Origin: SG8-41 sp963699525
GTDB taxonomy: Bacteria > Pseudomonadota > Gammaproteobacteria > Burkholderiales > SG8-41
Assembly (NCBI GenBank): GCA_963699525.1
Contig: CAVOUI010000009.1
Location: 62,001 to 126,000 of the forward strand
Length of the DNA stretch: 64,000 nt
Direction of reading: 5' to 3'
Part shown: one piece after another, positions 37,045-45,492 of the stretch
How the letters are laid out: every line of letters begins with the position of its first letter
Numbering within the stretch: position 1 is the stretch's first letter
Notes under the pieces: model-generated
Database searches by the model: none
What the model was told of the DNA's origin: nothing
The model's input: the letters and a program-made list of their open reading frames with translations, nothing else
Translations under genes and position numbers: made by a program

Positions 37045-37973
37045 AGATCACCCTGGGTCTTGACCCGGCCCAGCAGGAGATATTCCATCAGCGCCTTCTG
37101 GGTGTGCAAGCGGTTCTCCGCCTCGTCCCACACCACGCTTTGCGGCCCGTCGATGACGGCGGCGGCCACCTCCTCGCCGCGGTGCGCCGGCAGGCAGTGC
37201 ATGAAGAGCGCGTCCTTCTTCGCCACCTTCATCATCTCCCGGTCCACCCGCCACGCCTCGAAGTCGCGCTTGCGCTTGACGCCCTCCGCCTCGCTCCCCA
37301 TGCTGGTCCAGACGTCGGTGGTGATGAGGTCGGCGCCCTTCGCCGCCTGCATCGGGTCCCCGAACTCCTCGAAGTGTGCGGTGCCGCGCAGGCCCGCGCG
37401 CGCGGGCTCGACCTTGTAGCCCGGCGGCGTCGAGACACGCACGTTGAAGTCGAATACCTCCGCCGCCTGCAGCCAGGTGTTGCAGACGTTGTTCGAATCC
37501 CCGATCCAGGCCACGCTCTTGCCGCGGATCGAACCGCGATGCTCGAGAAAGGTGTAGAGGTCGCCGAGGATCTGGCACGGGTGGTGGTCGTCGGTAAGTC
37601 CGTTTACCACCGGCACCCGCGAGTGCTCGGCGAAGCGCTCGATCAGCGCCTGCTCGAAGGTGCGGATCATGACGATGTCCACCATGCGCGAGACGACGCG
37701 CGCCACGTCCTCGATCGGCTCGCCGCGGTCGATCTGCGTGTCGCGCGTCATGAGCGTGATCACCGAGCCGCCGAGCTGGTGCATGCCGGCCTCGAACGAC
37801 ACGCGGGTGCGCGTCGACTGCTTCTCGAACACCATGGCGAGGGTGCGGTCGCGCAGCGGCTGGTAGGGCACGTAGCGCTTGAACATGTCCTTGATCCAGC
37901 GCGTGCGCTCGAACAGGTACTCGTACTCCTCGCGGGTGAAGTCCCGGAATTGGAGAAAATGCCTGACGGCCAC
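37032..37973 (-). CDS. argF: Ornithine carbamoyltransferase
   Basis: Forms citrulline from ornithine and carbamoyl phosphate. The 313-residue product has the carbamoyl-phosphate motif STRTRVSFE near 53, HHPCQILGDL near 129-138, and the ornithine loop HCLPAHRGEE near 270. The GTG at 37973 (VAVRHFLQF) matches the family start and has GGAG eight bases upstream; a TTG two codons earlier is open but too close to that site. It lies between argD and argG in a leftward arginine operon and overlaps argG by 13 bases. Confidence 0.95.
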
Positions 37974-38000
37974 GGGCAACGCTCCGTTTGCGCGACGCGC

Positions 38001-39206
38001 TCAGGCCGGCTGTGCGGCGGGCTGCGGCGCGCTTTGCCGGTCGAGAAACGCGGTGACGAGGGGAACGAGGGTCGCCAGCAGCAGATCGGCCTCCTCGCGC
38101 CTGAAGTTGAGCGGGGGCAGCAGCCGGATCACGTTGTCCATCGTGACGTTGATGAGGAGGCCGCGCTCGAGCGCCTGCTGCGTGAGCTCGCCGCAGGCGT
38201 GCTCCAGCTCGACGCCGATCATCAGGCCCTTGCCGCGGATCTCCCTCACGCCCTTCAGCCCGCCGAGCTTCCTCGCGAGCTCGGCCCGGATGAAGTCGCC
38301 GATCGCGACGGCGTTGTCCATGAGGCGCTCCTCCTCGATGATGGCGAGGGTCGCGAGCGCGGCGGCGCAGGCGAGAGGGTTGCCGCCGAAGGTCGAGCCG
38401 TGGTTGCCGGGCTTGAAGAGCTCCGCGGCGGGGCCGACCGCGAGGCACGCTCCGATCGGGATGCCGTTGCCAAGCCCCTTGGCGAGCGGCATCACGTCCG
38501 GCCGCACGCCGGAATGCTGGAACGCGAACCACTTCCCGGTACGTCCCATGCCGCTCTGCACCTCATCGAGCATGAGCAGCCAGCCGTGCGCGTCGCAGAT
38601 TTCGCGCAGGCCGTGGAGATAGCCGTCGTGGCAGACGTTGACGCCGCCCTCGCCCTGCAGGAGCTCCACCAGCACCGCCACCACGTTGCGATTCGCCTCG
38701 GCGACGCGTCGGATCGCCTCGAGGTCGTCGAACGGCACGCGCACGAAGCCGGCGACCAGCGGCTCGAACCCCGCCTGCACCTTGCGGCTGCCGGTAGCCG
38801 ATAGCGTGGCCAGGGTGCGGCCGTGGAACGCCTTTTCCAGCACCACGATGGCGGGAGACTCGACGTTCTTCTTGTGGCCGTAGAGGCGCGCGAGCTTGAT
38901 CGCGGCTTCGTTCGCCTCGCAGCCGGAGTTGCAGAAGAACACGTTGTCCATCCCCGACAGGGCGGCGAGCCGGTCGGCGAGCTTCTCCTGCAGCGTGATC
39001 TGGTAGAGATTGGAGGTGTGCACGAGCCGGCCTACCTGCTCGCGAAGGGCGGCGACGTACTTGGGGTGGCTGTGGCCGAGCCCGCACACCGCGACGCCCG
39101 CCACCGCGTCGAGATAGCGCTTGCCGTCCGCATCCCACAGCCACGACCCGGCGCCGCGCTCGAAGGCGACGGGCAGCCGGGCATAGGTGTTCATCACGTG
39201 TGACAT
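38001..39206 (-). CDS. argD: Acetylornithine aminotransferase
   Basis: PLP-dependent class III aminotransferase acting on N-acetylornithine (and often succinyldiaminopimelate). The 401-residue product has the PLP-binding region NSGCEANEAAIKLAR near 97-111, the LDEVQSGMGRTG segment and the Schiff-base Lys in MPLAKGLGNGIPIG near 245. The ATG at 39206 (MSHVMNTYARLPV) is chosen; a second ATG four codons later is possible. It is the first gene of argD-argF-argG and follows the rpsT terminator. Confidence 0.95.
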   Translation of the reverse strand: MSHVMNTYARLPVAFERGAGSWLWDADGKRYLDAVAGVAVCGLGHSHPKYVAALREQVGRLVHTSNLYQITLQEKLADRLAALSGMDNVFFCNSGCEANEAAIKLARLYGHKKNVESPAIVVLEKAFHGRTLATLSATGSRKVQAGFEPLVAGFVRVPFDDLEAIRRVAEANRNVVAVLVELLQGEGGVNVCHDGYLHGLREICDAHGWLLMLDEVQSGMGRTGKWFAFQHSGVRPDVMPLAKGLGNGIPIGACLAVGPAAELFKPGNHGSTFGGNPLACAAALATLAIIEEERLMDNAVAIGDFIRAELARKLGGLKGVREIRGKGLMIGVELEHACGELTQQALERGLLINVTMDNVIRLLPPLNFRREEADLLLATLVPLVTAFLDRQSAPQPAAQPA

Positions 39207-39217
39207 GGCGAATCCCA

Positions 39218-39248
39218 AAAGCAAGCACGGCGGCCGGAGCCGCCGTGC
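39218..39248 (-). terminator. Terminator after rpsT
   Basis: On the minus strand a 10-base perfect stem (GCACGGCGGC at 39225-39234 with its complement at 39239-39248) closes on a four-base loop and is followed by TTGCTTTTGGG. It lies between rpsT and argD, just before the argD start, so some read-through is likely needed if argD has no promoter of its own. Confidence 0.75.
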
Positions 39249-39320
39249 GGAGCACTGCTATTCTGACCCCATCAACCCATTGCGTGCAAGGGAGTTGTCG
39301 GGCCGAAGACGGGCGGTTTG

Positions 39321-39584
39321 CTAGGCCATGGCCTTAATGCGCGCGGCGAGGCGGCTCTTGTGTCGCGCCGCCGCGTTCTTGTGGATGATGTTCTTGTCGG
39401 CGATGGAATCGATCACGGCGACCTCGCGCTGAAACATCGCTCCGGCGCCCTTCTTGTCGCCCGCCGCGATGGCCTTCCTGACATTGCGGATGGCGCTGCG
39501 CAGCTCCGAGCGCATAGCGGCGTTGTGCTGGCGGCGCTTCTCGGCCTGCCGCGCGCGCTTTCTGGCTGATGCGATGTTGGCCAT
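39321..39584 (-). CDS. rpsT: 30S ribosomal protein S20
   Basis: An 87-residue, very basic helical protein that binds 16S rRNA. The start MANIASARKRARQAEKRR and the C-terminal HKSRLAARIKAMA are typical. GGAG lies just before the ATG, and a strong promoter is divergent from murJ. The rpsT-murJ divergent pair is conserved in many proteobacteria. Confidence 0.97.
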   Translation of the reverse strand: MANIASARKRARQAEKRRQHNAAMRSELRSAIRNVRKAIAAGDKKGAGAMFQREVAVIDSIADKNIIHKNAAARHKSRLAARIKAMA

Positions 39585-39611
39585 GGTGCTCCAATCCGGT
39601 AAAGGGGCGCT

Positions 39612-39640
39612 ATGATACGGATAATGAAGGGATTTAGCAA
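39612..39640 (-). promoter_or_regulatory. rpsT promoter
   Basis: On the minus strand, TTGCTA (39640-39635) and TATCAT (39617-39612) are separated by exactly 17 bases, a good sigma-70 promoter 28 bases before the rpsT start. Confidence 0.65.
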
Positions 39641-39655
39641 CCCGCGGATGCCCCG

Positions 39656-41194
39656 ATGAGCCTGCTCAGGGCGCTCGCGACGGTGAGCGGCATGACGCTC
39701 GTCTCGCGCATCCTCGGATTCGTCCGCGATCTCGTCATTGCCCGGATGTTCGGCGCCGGCCTTGCCACCGACGCGTTCTTCGTCGCCTTCAAGTTGCCCA
39801 ACCTGCTGCGCCGCCTGTTCGCGGAAGGCGCGTTCTCCCAGGCTTTCGTGCCGATCCTCGCCGAGTACAAGAACCGGCGCGGCGCGGAGGAAACACGTCT
39901 GCTGGTGGATCACGTATCCGGAGCGCTGGCGGTCGCGCTTTTCATCGTAACGGTGATCGGCGTCGTTGCGGCCCCGCTCATCATCCTTGTGACGGCGCCG
40001 GGCTTCGCGGAGACGCCGGGCAAGTTCGACCTCACCGTGGGCTTGCTGCGGGTCACCTTTCCCTACATCTTCTTCATCTCGCTGACGGCGCTCGCGGGCG
40101 GCATCCTCAACACCTACAGCCGCTTTGCGGTGCCCGCGGTGACGCCGACGCTGCTCAACCTGTCGTTCATCGGCTTTGCGCTGTGGGGCGCCCCCTATTT
40201 CGATCCGCCGGTCCAGGCGCTCGCCTGGGCGGTCTTCGCCGGCGGCATCGCCCAGCTTGCCCTGCAGGTCCCGTTTCTCGCACGCCTCGGATTGCTGCCG
40301 CGCTTCCGGCTCAATCTGAGGGACGAAGCGCTCTGGCGCATCCTGCGGCAGATGGGCCCGGCGGTGTTCGGGGTCTCGATCAGCCAGGTGAGCCTGGTCA
40401 TCAACGTCATCTTCGCGTCCTTCCTGGTGACCGGGAGCGTTTCCTGGCTCTACTACGCCGATCGCTTGATGGAGTTCCCGATGGGGTTGCTCGGCGCCGC
40501 GCTCGGCACGATTCTGCTGCCGAGCCTTGCCAAGCACCACGCCGACCGGTCGGCGCGGGCCTATTCCGATCTGCTCGATTGGGGCTTGCGATTGACGCTC
40601 CTGCTCGCGGCGCCGGCCGCGGTCGCGCTCGCGCTGCTCGCCGTGCCGCTCGTCGCAACGCTGTTCCACTACGGCGCATTCGGCGTGGAGGACGTCTACG
40701 CGACGCGGCGCGCCGTGATGGCCTACAGCGTGGGGCTGATCGGGCTCGTCATGGTCAAGGTGCTCGCGCCCGGCTTCTACGCCAGACAGGACATCAGGAC
40801 ACCGGTCAAGATCGCGCTCCTCACTCTCGGATTGACCCAGCTCATGAACTTCGCCTTCATCGTTCCGCTCAAGCACGCGGGGCTGGCGTTGGCGATCGGC
40901 CTGGGCGCCTGCGTCAATGCGGCCCTGCTGCTGCGGGGCCTGCGCCGCCGTGAAGTCTATTTACCCCAGCCGGGCTGGCCGGTATTCCTGCTCAAGCTCG
41001 CGATCGCGGTCTACGTCATGTCTGCCGTGCTGTGGATTGCGATGCCCGAGGACGCCGCCTGGCTCGCAATGGGCATCGCCGCGCGCGCCTTGAAACTGGC
41101 GTGGGTCGTGCTGCTGGGTGGGGCGACCTATTTCGCTGCGCTGTGGCTGCTGGGGTTCAGGTTGAGCGATTTTGCGAAGCGCGCCGCGGAGTGA
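39656..41194 (+). CDS. murJ: Lipid II flippase MurJ
   Basis: MurJ (MviN) flips the peptidoglycan precursor lipid II across the inner membrane. The 512-residue product has about 14 helices; the N-terminal SGMTLVSRILGFVRDLVIAR and the ATDAFFVAFKLPNLLRRLFAEGAFSQAFVP region (split here by helices 1-2) are hallmark features, with the conserved Arg and Asp residues of the central cavity. Divergent from rpsT. It is not adjacent to ribF as in some relatives; about 6.6 kb of other genes lie between. Confidence 0.96.
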   Translation: MSLLRALATVSGMTLVSRILGFVRDLVIARMFGAGLATDAFFVAFKLPNLLRRLFAEGAFSQAFVPILAEYKNRRGAEETRLLVDHVSGALAVALFIVTVIGVVAAPLIILVTAPGFAETPGKFDLTVGLLRVTFPYIFFISLTALAGGILNTYSRFAVPAVTPTLLNLSFIGFALWGAPYFDPPVQALAWAVFAGGIAQLALQVPFLARLGLLPRFRLNLRDEALWRILRQMGPAVFGVSISQVSLVINVIFASFLVTGSVSWLYYADRLMEFPMGLLGAALGTILLPSLAKHHADRSARAYSDLLDWGLRLTLLLAAPAAVALALLAVPLVATLFHYGAFGVEDVYATRRAVMAYSVGLIGLVMVKVLAPGFYARQDIRTPVKIALLTLGLTQLMNFAFIVPLKHAGLALAIGLGACVNAALLLRGLRRREVYLPQPGWPVFLLKLAIAVYVMSAVLWIAMPEDAAWLAMGIAARALKLAWVVLLGGATYFAALWLLGFRLSDFAKRAAE

Positions 41195-41334
41195 GTCTCC
41201 GCCCGCGTCGCATGCCAGACCCGGTGTTGCGAGGGTCACGGTGGACGGGGAATCGATGGGTCTGCTAGCCTTAATGGTCCGTTTGGGCTGCATCCGGCCC
41301 GCGTATGGCTTCGTAACGCCCCGAGGAGGCCTCC

Positions 41335-42651
41335 ATGCGCAAGACACAACGAAAAGGCGGGCAAACCGCTAGAAACGCTGCAGTCCACGCCGTGGCGGCC
41401 GCGCAGCCGTCATTGGCCGCGCGCTACGCGGCCGCGCGGAAGGCGACGGAACGTCTCGTGCAGCCGCTCTCCGCCGAGGACTGCGCTCTGCAGTCCATGC
41501 CGGATGCCAGCCCGGCCAAGTGGCACTTGGCGCATACCACGTGGTTCTTCGAGACATTCATCCTCGAGCGATTCGTGCCGGACTACCGGCCGTTTCAGCC
41601 GGCTTTTCGCGTCCTGTTCAACTCCTACTACAACGCCATTGGCGACAAGCATCCGCGCCCGGAGCGTGGATTGATATCGCGTCCCGTCCTGGCGGAGGTC
41701 CTCGACTATCGAAGGCATGTGGATGCCCGCATGGCGGTGCTGTTCGAGAAGTCCGGAGCCCGCGGCGGTGAATTCGCGTTTCTCGCGGAGCTGGGCGTGA
41801 ACCATGAGGAGCAGCACCAGGAGCTGATCCTGACCGACGTCAAGCATCTGCTCTGGAAGAATCCGCAGCGGCCCGTGTACAGCAAGCGCTGGCCGCTGAC
41901 GCCGATTCAGGGTCGCAAGGCACGCTGGATCGCGTTCGACGGTGGTCAGGTGGAGATCGGGCATCGGGGGAGCGGGTTCGCGTTCGACAACGAGGGGCCG
42001 CGCCATGCCGTCTCGCTGCGGCCCTTCGAGATTGCATCTCATCCGGTCACGCACGGCGATTTCCTCGCGTTCATGGAAGACCGCGGTTACGAACGTCCCG
42101 AGCTCTGGCTCTCGTCAGGCTGGGACATCGTGCAGGCGCAGCACTGGTGCGCTCCACAGTACTGGGAGCGTCGCGGACAGGAATGGCGCACGTTCACGCT
42201 CCATGGCATGGTCAAGGTTGATCCCCACACGCCGATCTGTCATGTGAGCTACTACGAGGCGGATGCCTTCGCGCGCTGGTCGGACGCGCGGCTCCCGACG
42301 GAGACCGAGTGGGAGGTGGTCGCATCGCAAGCGCCGGTCGAGGGCAATTTCGTGGACAGCGGCGCGTTGCATCCGCTCGCATTGCGCAGCGAACCGCCGG
42401 CCCCGGGACTGGCCCAAATGTTCGGCGACGTGTGGGAGTGGACGCAAAGCGCGTACTCGCCGTATCCCGGATTTCGGGCCGCCGCGGGCGCGGTCGGGGA
42501 ATACAACGGCAAATTCATGTGTAACCAATATGTCCTCCGCGGCGGTTCCTGCGCGACACCGCGCGCGCACATCCGGGCGACCTACCGCAATTTCTTCCCG
42601 CCCGAGGCGCGCTGGCAGTTCAGTGGCCTGCGGCTCGCGCGGGATGTCTGA
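41335..42651 (+). CDS. egtB: Ergothioneine biosynthesis protein EgtB
   Basis: EgtB is a non-haem iron sulfoxide synthase that links hercynine to a thiol (gamma-glutamylcysteine or cysteine) with oxygen. The 438-residue product has an N-terminal DinB-like domain with KWHLAHTTWFFE near 62 and the iron-binding HEEQHQELIL near 156-165, and a C-terminal formylglycine-generating-enzyme-like domain with RLPTETEWE and GGSCATPRAHIRATYRNFF. GAGGAGG precedes the ATG. The usual partner methyltransferase gene egtD is not next to it or elsewhere in the window. A transglutaminase gene follows after 177 bases. Confidence 0.93.
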   Translation: MRKTQRKGGQTARNAAVHAVAAAQPSLAARYAAARKATERLVQPLSAEDCALQSMPDASPAKWHLAHTTWFFETFILERFVPDYRPFQPAFRVLFNSYYNAIGDKHPRPERGLISRPVLAEVLDYRRHVDARMAVLFEKSGARGGEFAFLAELGVNHEEQHQELILTDVKHLLWKNPQRPVYSKRWPLTPIQGRKARWIAFDGGQVEIGHRGSGFAFDNEGPRHAVSLRPFEIASHPVTHGDFLAFMEDRGYERPELWLSSGWDIVQAQHWCAPQYWERRGQEWRTFTLHGMVKVDPHTPICHVSYYEADAFARWSDARLPTETEWEVVASQAPVEGNFVDSGALHPLALRSEPPAPGLAQMFGDVWEWTQSAYSPYPGFRAAAGAVGEYNGKFMCNQYVLRGGSCATPRAHIRATYRNFFPPEARWQFSGLRLARDV

Positions 42652-42828
42652 TGTGCTAGCATTCGGGCCGATGAGCCTCGTAGCGTCATACTTGGCATAC
42701 TCCCGCGGCGCCTGCTCGCAGGGACGCTGATCCCAACGGCGCCGTGCGCGCCGTCTCACTGGTATCCCACGGATTCCCTGGTTGCATTTCCGGGTGAAGT
42801 CATGACCCTTTGATTGAGGAGAGTTCAC

Positions 42829-43920
42829 ATGGACAGACGAGAATTTCTGAAGACGAGCAGCCTGATTCCCGCGGCCGCATTGACCGGCCTGCCGGGCTCC
42901 GCCACCGCATCCTCGCCCGGCCAGTGGCGCGTGTTCGAGGTAACGACGACCGCCGAGATCCAATGGCCCGCGGGCATTTCCCGGGTGTGGCTGCCCGTGC
43001 CGCTCACGGCCGACACGCCCTATCAAAAGAGCCTCGGCAGCCGCTGGCAGGCGGAGGGCGGAAACGCGAGCTACTCGGAGGACGGGAAATACAGCCTGGG
43101 CATCGTCCGCGCCGATTTTCCGGAGTCCGTGAGTACCCCGAAGCTCGTGGTGGTCAGCCGCTTTGCGACGCGCGACCACGGCGTCAATCTTTCATCGCCG
43201 GGCGCCGCCTCGGCGGAGGATCCGGCCGTGCTCCAGCTCAACCTGCGGGCGACCGAGCTGATCCCGACGGACGGCATCGTGCGCGATACCGCGATCGAGA
43301 TCACGAAGGGCGCGAAGACCGACATGGACAAGGCGCGCGCCCTCTACGAGTGGGTGGTGGAAAACACCTTCCGCGACCCGAAGGTGCGCGGCTGCGGCTG
43401 GGGCGACATCAAGACCATGCTCGAGACGCGCAATTTCGGCGGCAAGTGCGGCGACTTGAACGCGCTCTTCGTCGGCCTGGCGCGCTCGGTCGGCATCCCG
43501 GCGCGGGATGTTTACGGCGTGCGCGTTGCGCGCTCGCAGTACGGATACGCCAGCCTCGGCGCTGGCACCGAGAACATCACGCGGGCGCAGCATTGCCGCG
43601 CCGAATTCTACGCGCAGGGTATCGGCTGGGTGCCGGTGGACCCGGCTGACGTGCGCAAGGTGGTGCTGGAGGAGCCTCCCGGCAAGCTGGCAATGACCGA
43701 CGAGAAGGTCATGGCCGCGCGCAAGCGGTTGTTCGGCAGCTGGGAGATGAACTGGCTCGCCTACAGCTACGCGCACGACGTGCAGCTGCCCGGTTCGACC
43801 GGGCCGAAGATCCCGTACTTCATGTATCCGAACGGCGAAACGTCGCAGGGCCGTCTGGATCAGCTCGATCCGGACAATTTCAAGTACACCCTCACCGCGC
43901 GCGAGCTCAAGATCGCGTGA
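42829..43920 (+). CDS. Exported transglutaminase-like protein
   Basis: A 363-residue protein with a twin-arginine-type signal (DRREFLKTSS followed by an Ala-rich stretch) and a transglutaminase-core domain: catalytic Cys in GGKCGDLNALFVGLARSVGIPAR (segments near 205-227), His in RAQHCRAEFY and Asp in WVPVDPADV. Such proteins are cysteine proteases or amidases of the periplasm. The ATG at 42829 follows GGAGAG and gives the signal. The stop overlaps the GTG of the following thioredoxin-like gene, suggesting a shared role in periplasmic protein handling; substrate unknown. Confidence 0.88.
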   Translation: MDRREFLKTSSLIPAAALTGLPGSATASSPGQWRVFEVTTTAEIQWPAGISRVWLPVPLTADTPYQKSLGSRWQAEGGNASYSEDGKYSLGIVRADFPESVSTPKLVVVSRFATRDHGVNLSSPGAASAEDPAVLQLNLRATELIPTDGIVRDTAIEITKGAKTDMDKARALYEWVVENTFRDPKVRGCGWGDIKTMLETRNFGGKCGDLNALFVGLARSVGIPARDVYGVRVARSQYGYASLGAGTENITRAQHCRAEFYAQGIGWVPVDPADVRKVVLEEPPGKLAMTDEKVMAARKRLFGSWEMNWLAYSYAHDVQLPGSTGPKIPYFMYPNGETSQGRLDQLDPDNFKYTLTARELKIA

Positions 43921-44426
43921 CTTCGTTGATCCTGCGGGCCGCGCTGCTGTGCGTCGTCGGCGTGGCCGCGGCCGGCGCGGCAGACCTCAAGCCGTGGACG
44001 GGCGGCGCCGCACCCGGGCTCGAGCTGAGGGAGCTCGACGGGCGCGAACACCGTCTCGCCGACTACCGCGGCAGCGTGGTGCTGGTCAATTTCTGGGCAA
44101 CCTGGTGCGCGCCGTGCCGCGACGAGATGCCCTCGATACAGCGGCTGAAGGAGCGGCTCTCGGGCAAGTCATTCGTCGTGCTGGCGGTCAATCTGGACGA
44201 GCCCGAATCGCGCATCCGGAAATTCCTCGCCGAAATGGCGGTGGATTTCGTGGTGCTGCTCGATCCCGGCAAGCACGCGGCGAGGGCGTGGAATGCCCGC
44301 GTTCTGCCGGCGAGCTTCGTCGTCGGGACTGACGGGCGGATCCGTTACAGCCTGGTGGGGGAAACCCGCTGGGACCAGGAAGGGGTCGTCGACCGCATTT
44401 CCGGGCTCCTGCCCTCGAAGCCGTGA
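43917..44426 (+). CDS. TlpA-like thioredoxin family protein
   Basis: A 169-residue periplasmic thiol-disulfide protein: N-terminal signal (LILRAALLCVVGVAAAGAA), then a thioredoxin fold with the active site FWATWCAPCRDEMPS near 60-74 and the cis-Pro segment VLPASFVV near 130. The GTG start overlaps the transglutaminase stop (GTGA), so it may keep the catalytic Cys of that enzyme reduced; this is inference from coupling. TlpA/ResA-like proteins otherwise serve cytochrome c or copper-site maturation. Confidence 0.9.
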   Translation: MTSLILRAALLCVVGVAAAGAADLKPWTGGAAPGLELRELDGREHRLADYRGSVVLVNFWATWCAPCRDEMPSIQRLKERLSGKSFVVLAVNLDEPESRIRKFLAEMAVDFVVLLDPGKHAARAWNARVLPASFVVGTDGRIRYSLVGETRWDQEGVVDRISGLLPSKP

Positions 44427-44444
44427 GGCGCGATCCGTAGCGCT

Positions 44445-45386
44445 TCAGAGTTCGTAGCTCGACCCCTCTCCCCTGAGCGCGGCGTCCACCACCGCGCGCC
44501 TCAACTGCGGGGCGAACAGCTCGATGAACGCGTAGGCGAAGCCGCGCAGCGCGGCGCCGCGCCGGACGGCGATGCGCGTTGTCATCGTCCCGAAGAGGTG
44601 TCCGGTATCGATCGCGCGCAGGCCCCGGTCGCGCTTCTCGTCGTAGGCGCGCGCCGAGATGATGCCGATCCCGAGACCCAGGTCGACGTAGGTCTTGATC
44701 ACGTCGGAGTCCACCGCCGAGAGCACGATGTCGGGCGCGAGCTCCCGCGCGCGGAACGCGTCGTCGATGTGGCTGCGGCCGGCGAACGCGGGATCGTAGG
44801 TGACGATCGGGTACCTCGCAATCATCTCGAGCGTGACCCGCGCTTCCTTCAGAAGGGGGTGGTTCTCGGGCACCACCACGCAATGCCGCCATTGATATCC
44901 GGCCAGGGCGAGGAGCCGCGGATACTGGTCGAGCGCTTCCGTGGCGATCGCGATGTCGGCTTCCCCTCCCAGGACCATCTCGGCGATTTGCGGCGGGCTG
45001 CCCTGCTTGAGCGCGAGGCGCACTTTCGGATAGCGCTGCTTGAACGCAGTTACCACTTTCGGGAGCGAGTAGCGCGCCTGGGTATGCGTGGTGGCGATGG
45101 TGAGGGTGCCCGCGGCCTGATCGCGAAACTCGCGGCCGATCTGCGCGAGGTTCTCCACGTCCTGCAGGATGCGCTCGGTGACGCCGAGGATCACGCGGCC
45201 GGCCTCGGTCATGTCCACCACGCGCTTGCCTCGGCGCGTGAGGAGGCTGACCCCCAGCTCCTCCTCGAGCTGGAGGATCTGCTTGCTGATTCCCGGCTGG
45301 GACGTGTGGAGCGCTTCCGCCGCCTGCGACAGGTTGAGCCGCCGCCTCGCGATCTCTCGAAGGTAGCGTAATTGCTGTAATTTCAA
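44445..45386 (-). CDS. cysB: CysB-type LysR regulator
   Basis: A LysR-family activator of sulfur assimilation that senses O- or N-acetylserine. The N-terminal HTH shows LRYLREIARR and LNLSQAAEALHTSQPGIS (about 1-37), followed by a substrate-binding domain with TTHTQARYSLP near 100, the sulfate/acetylserine-binding loop of CysB/Cbl proteins. I place the start at TTG 45386 because family members begin MKLQQLRYL; an in-frame ATG at 45428 with AAGGA would add a 14-residue hydrophobic stretch encoded by very AT-rich DNA that looks like a promoter. It is divergent from sulfite reductase, its likely target. Confidence 0.9.
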   Translation of the reverse strand: MKLQQLRYLREIARRRLNLSQAAEALHTSQPGISKQILQLEEELGVSLLTRRGKRVVDMTEAGRVILGVTERILQDVENLAQIGREFRDQAAGTLTIATTHTQARYSLPKVVTAFKQRYPKVRLALKQGSPPQIAEMVLGGEADIAIATEALDQYPRLLALAGYQWRHCVVVPENHPLLKEARVTLEMIARYPIVTYDPAFAGRSHIDDAFRARELAPDIVLSAVDSDVIKTYVDLGLGIGIISARAYDEKRDRGLRAIDTGHLFGTMTTRIAVRRGAALRGFAYAFIELFAPQLRRAVVDAALRGEGSSYEL

Positions 45387-45492
45387 TGGGTTGTGTAAAT
45401 TCAAAAAAGTAATCAAATAATAATACATTATTCCTTTGAAACATAACACGGCCGATCTAGGATGCCCGCACGAATCCAACCGAAGGCACTGC
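45387..45492. promoter_or_regulatory. AT-rich regulatory region between cysB and cysI
   Basis: About 106 bases, with a core (45390-45445) that is far more AT-rich than the genes on both sides. It holds several -10-like hexamers (AATAAT, TATTAT on either strand) and TTGTGT as a -35-like site. As a divergent region beside a CysB-type gene, it is the expected place for CysB binding, though I cannot assign exact boxes. Confidence 0.5.

Noticed and set aside
37104..38804. 566-codon rightward open frame across argF and argD
   Set aside because: It lies opposite two clearly conserved arginine genes; His/Arg/Glu-rich composition is typical of antisense frames in GC-rich DNA.
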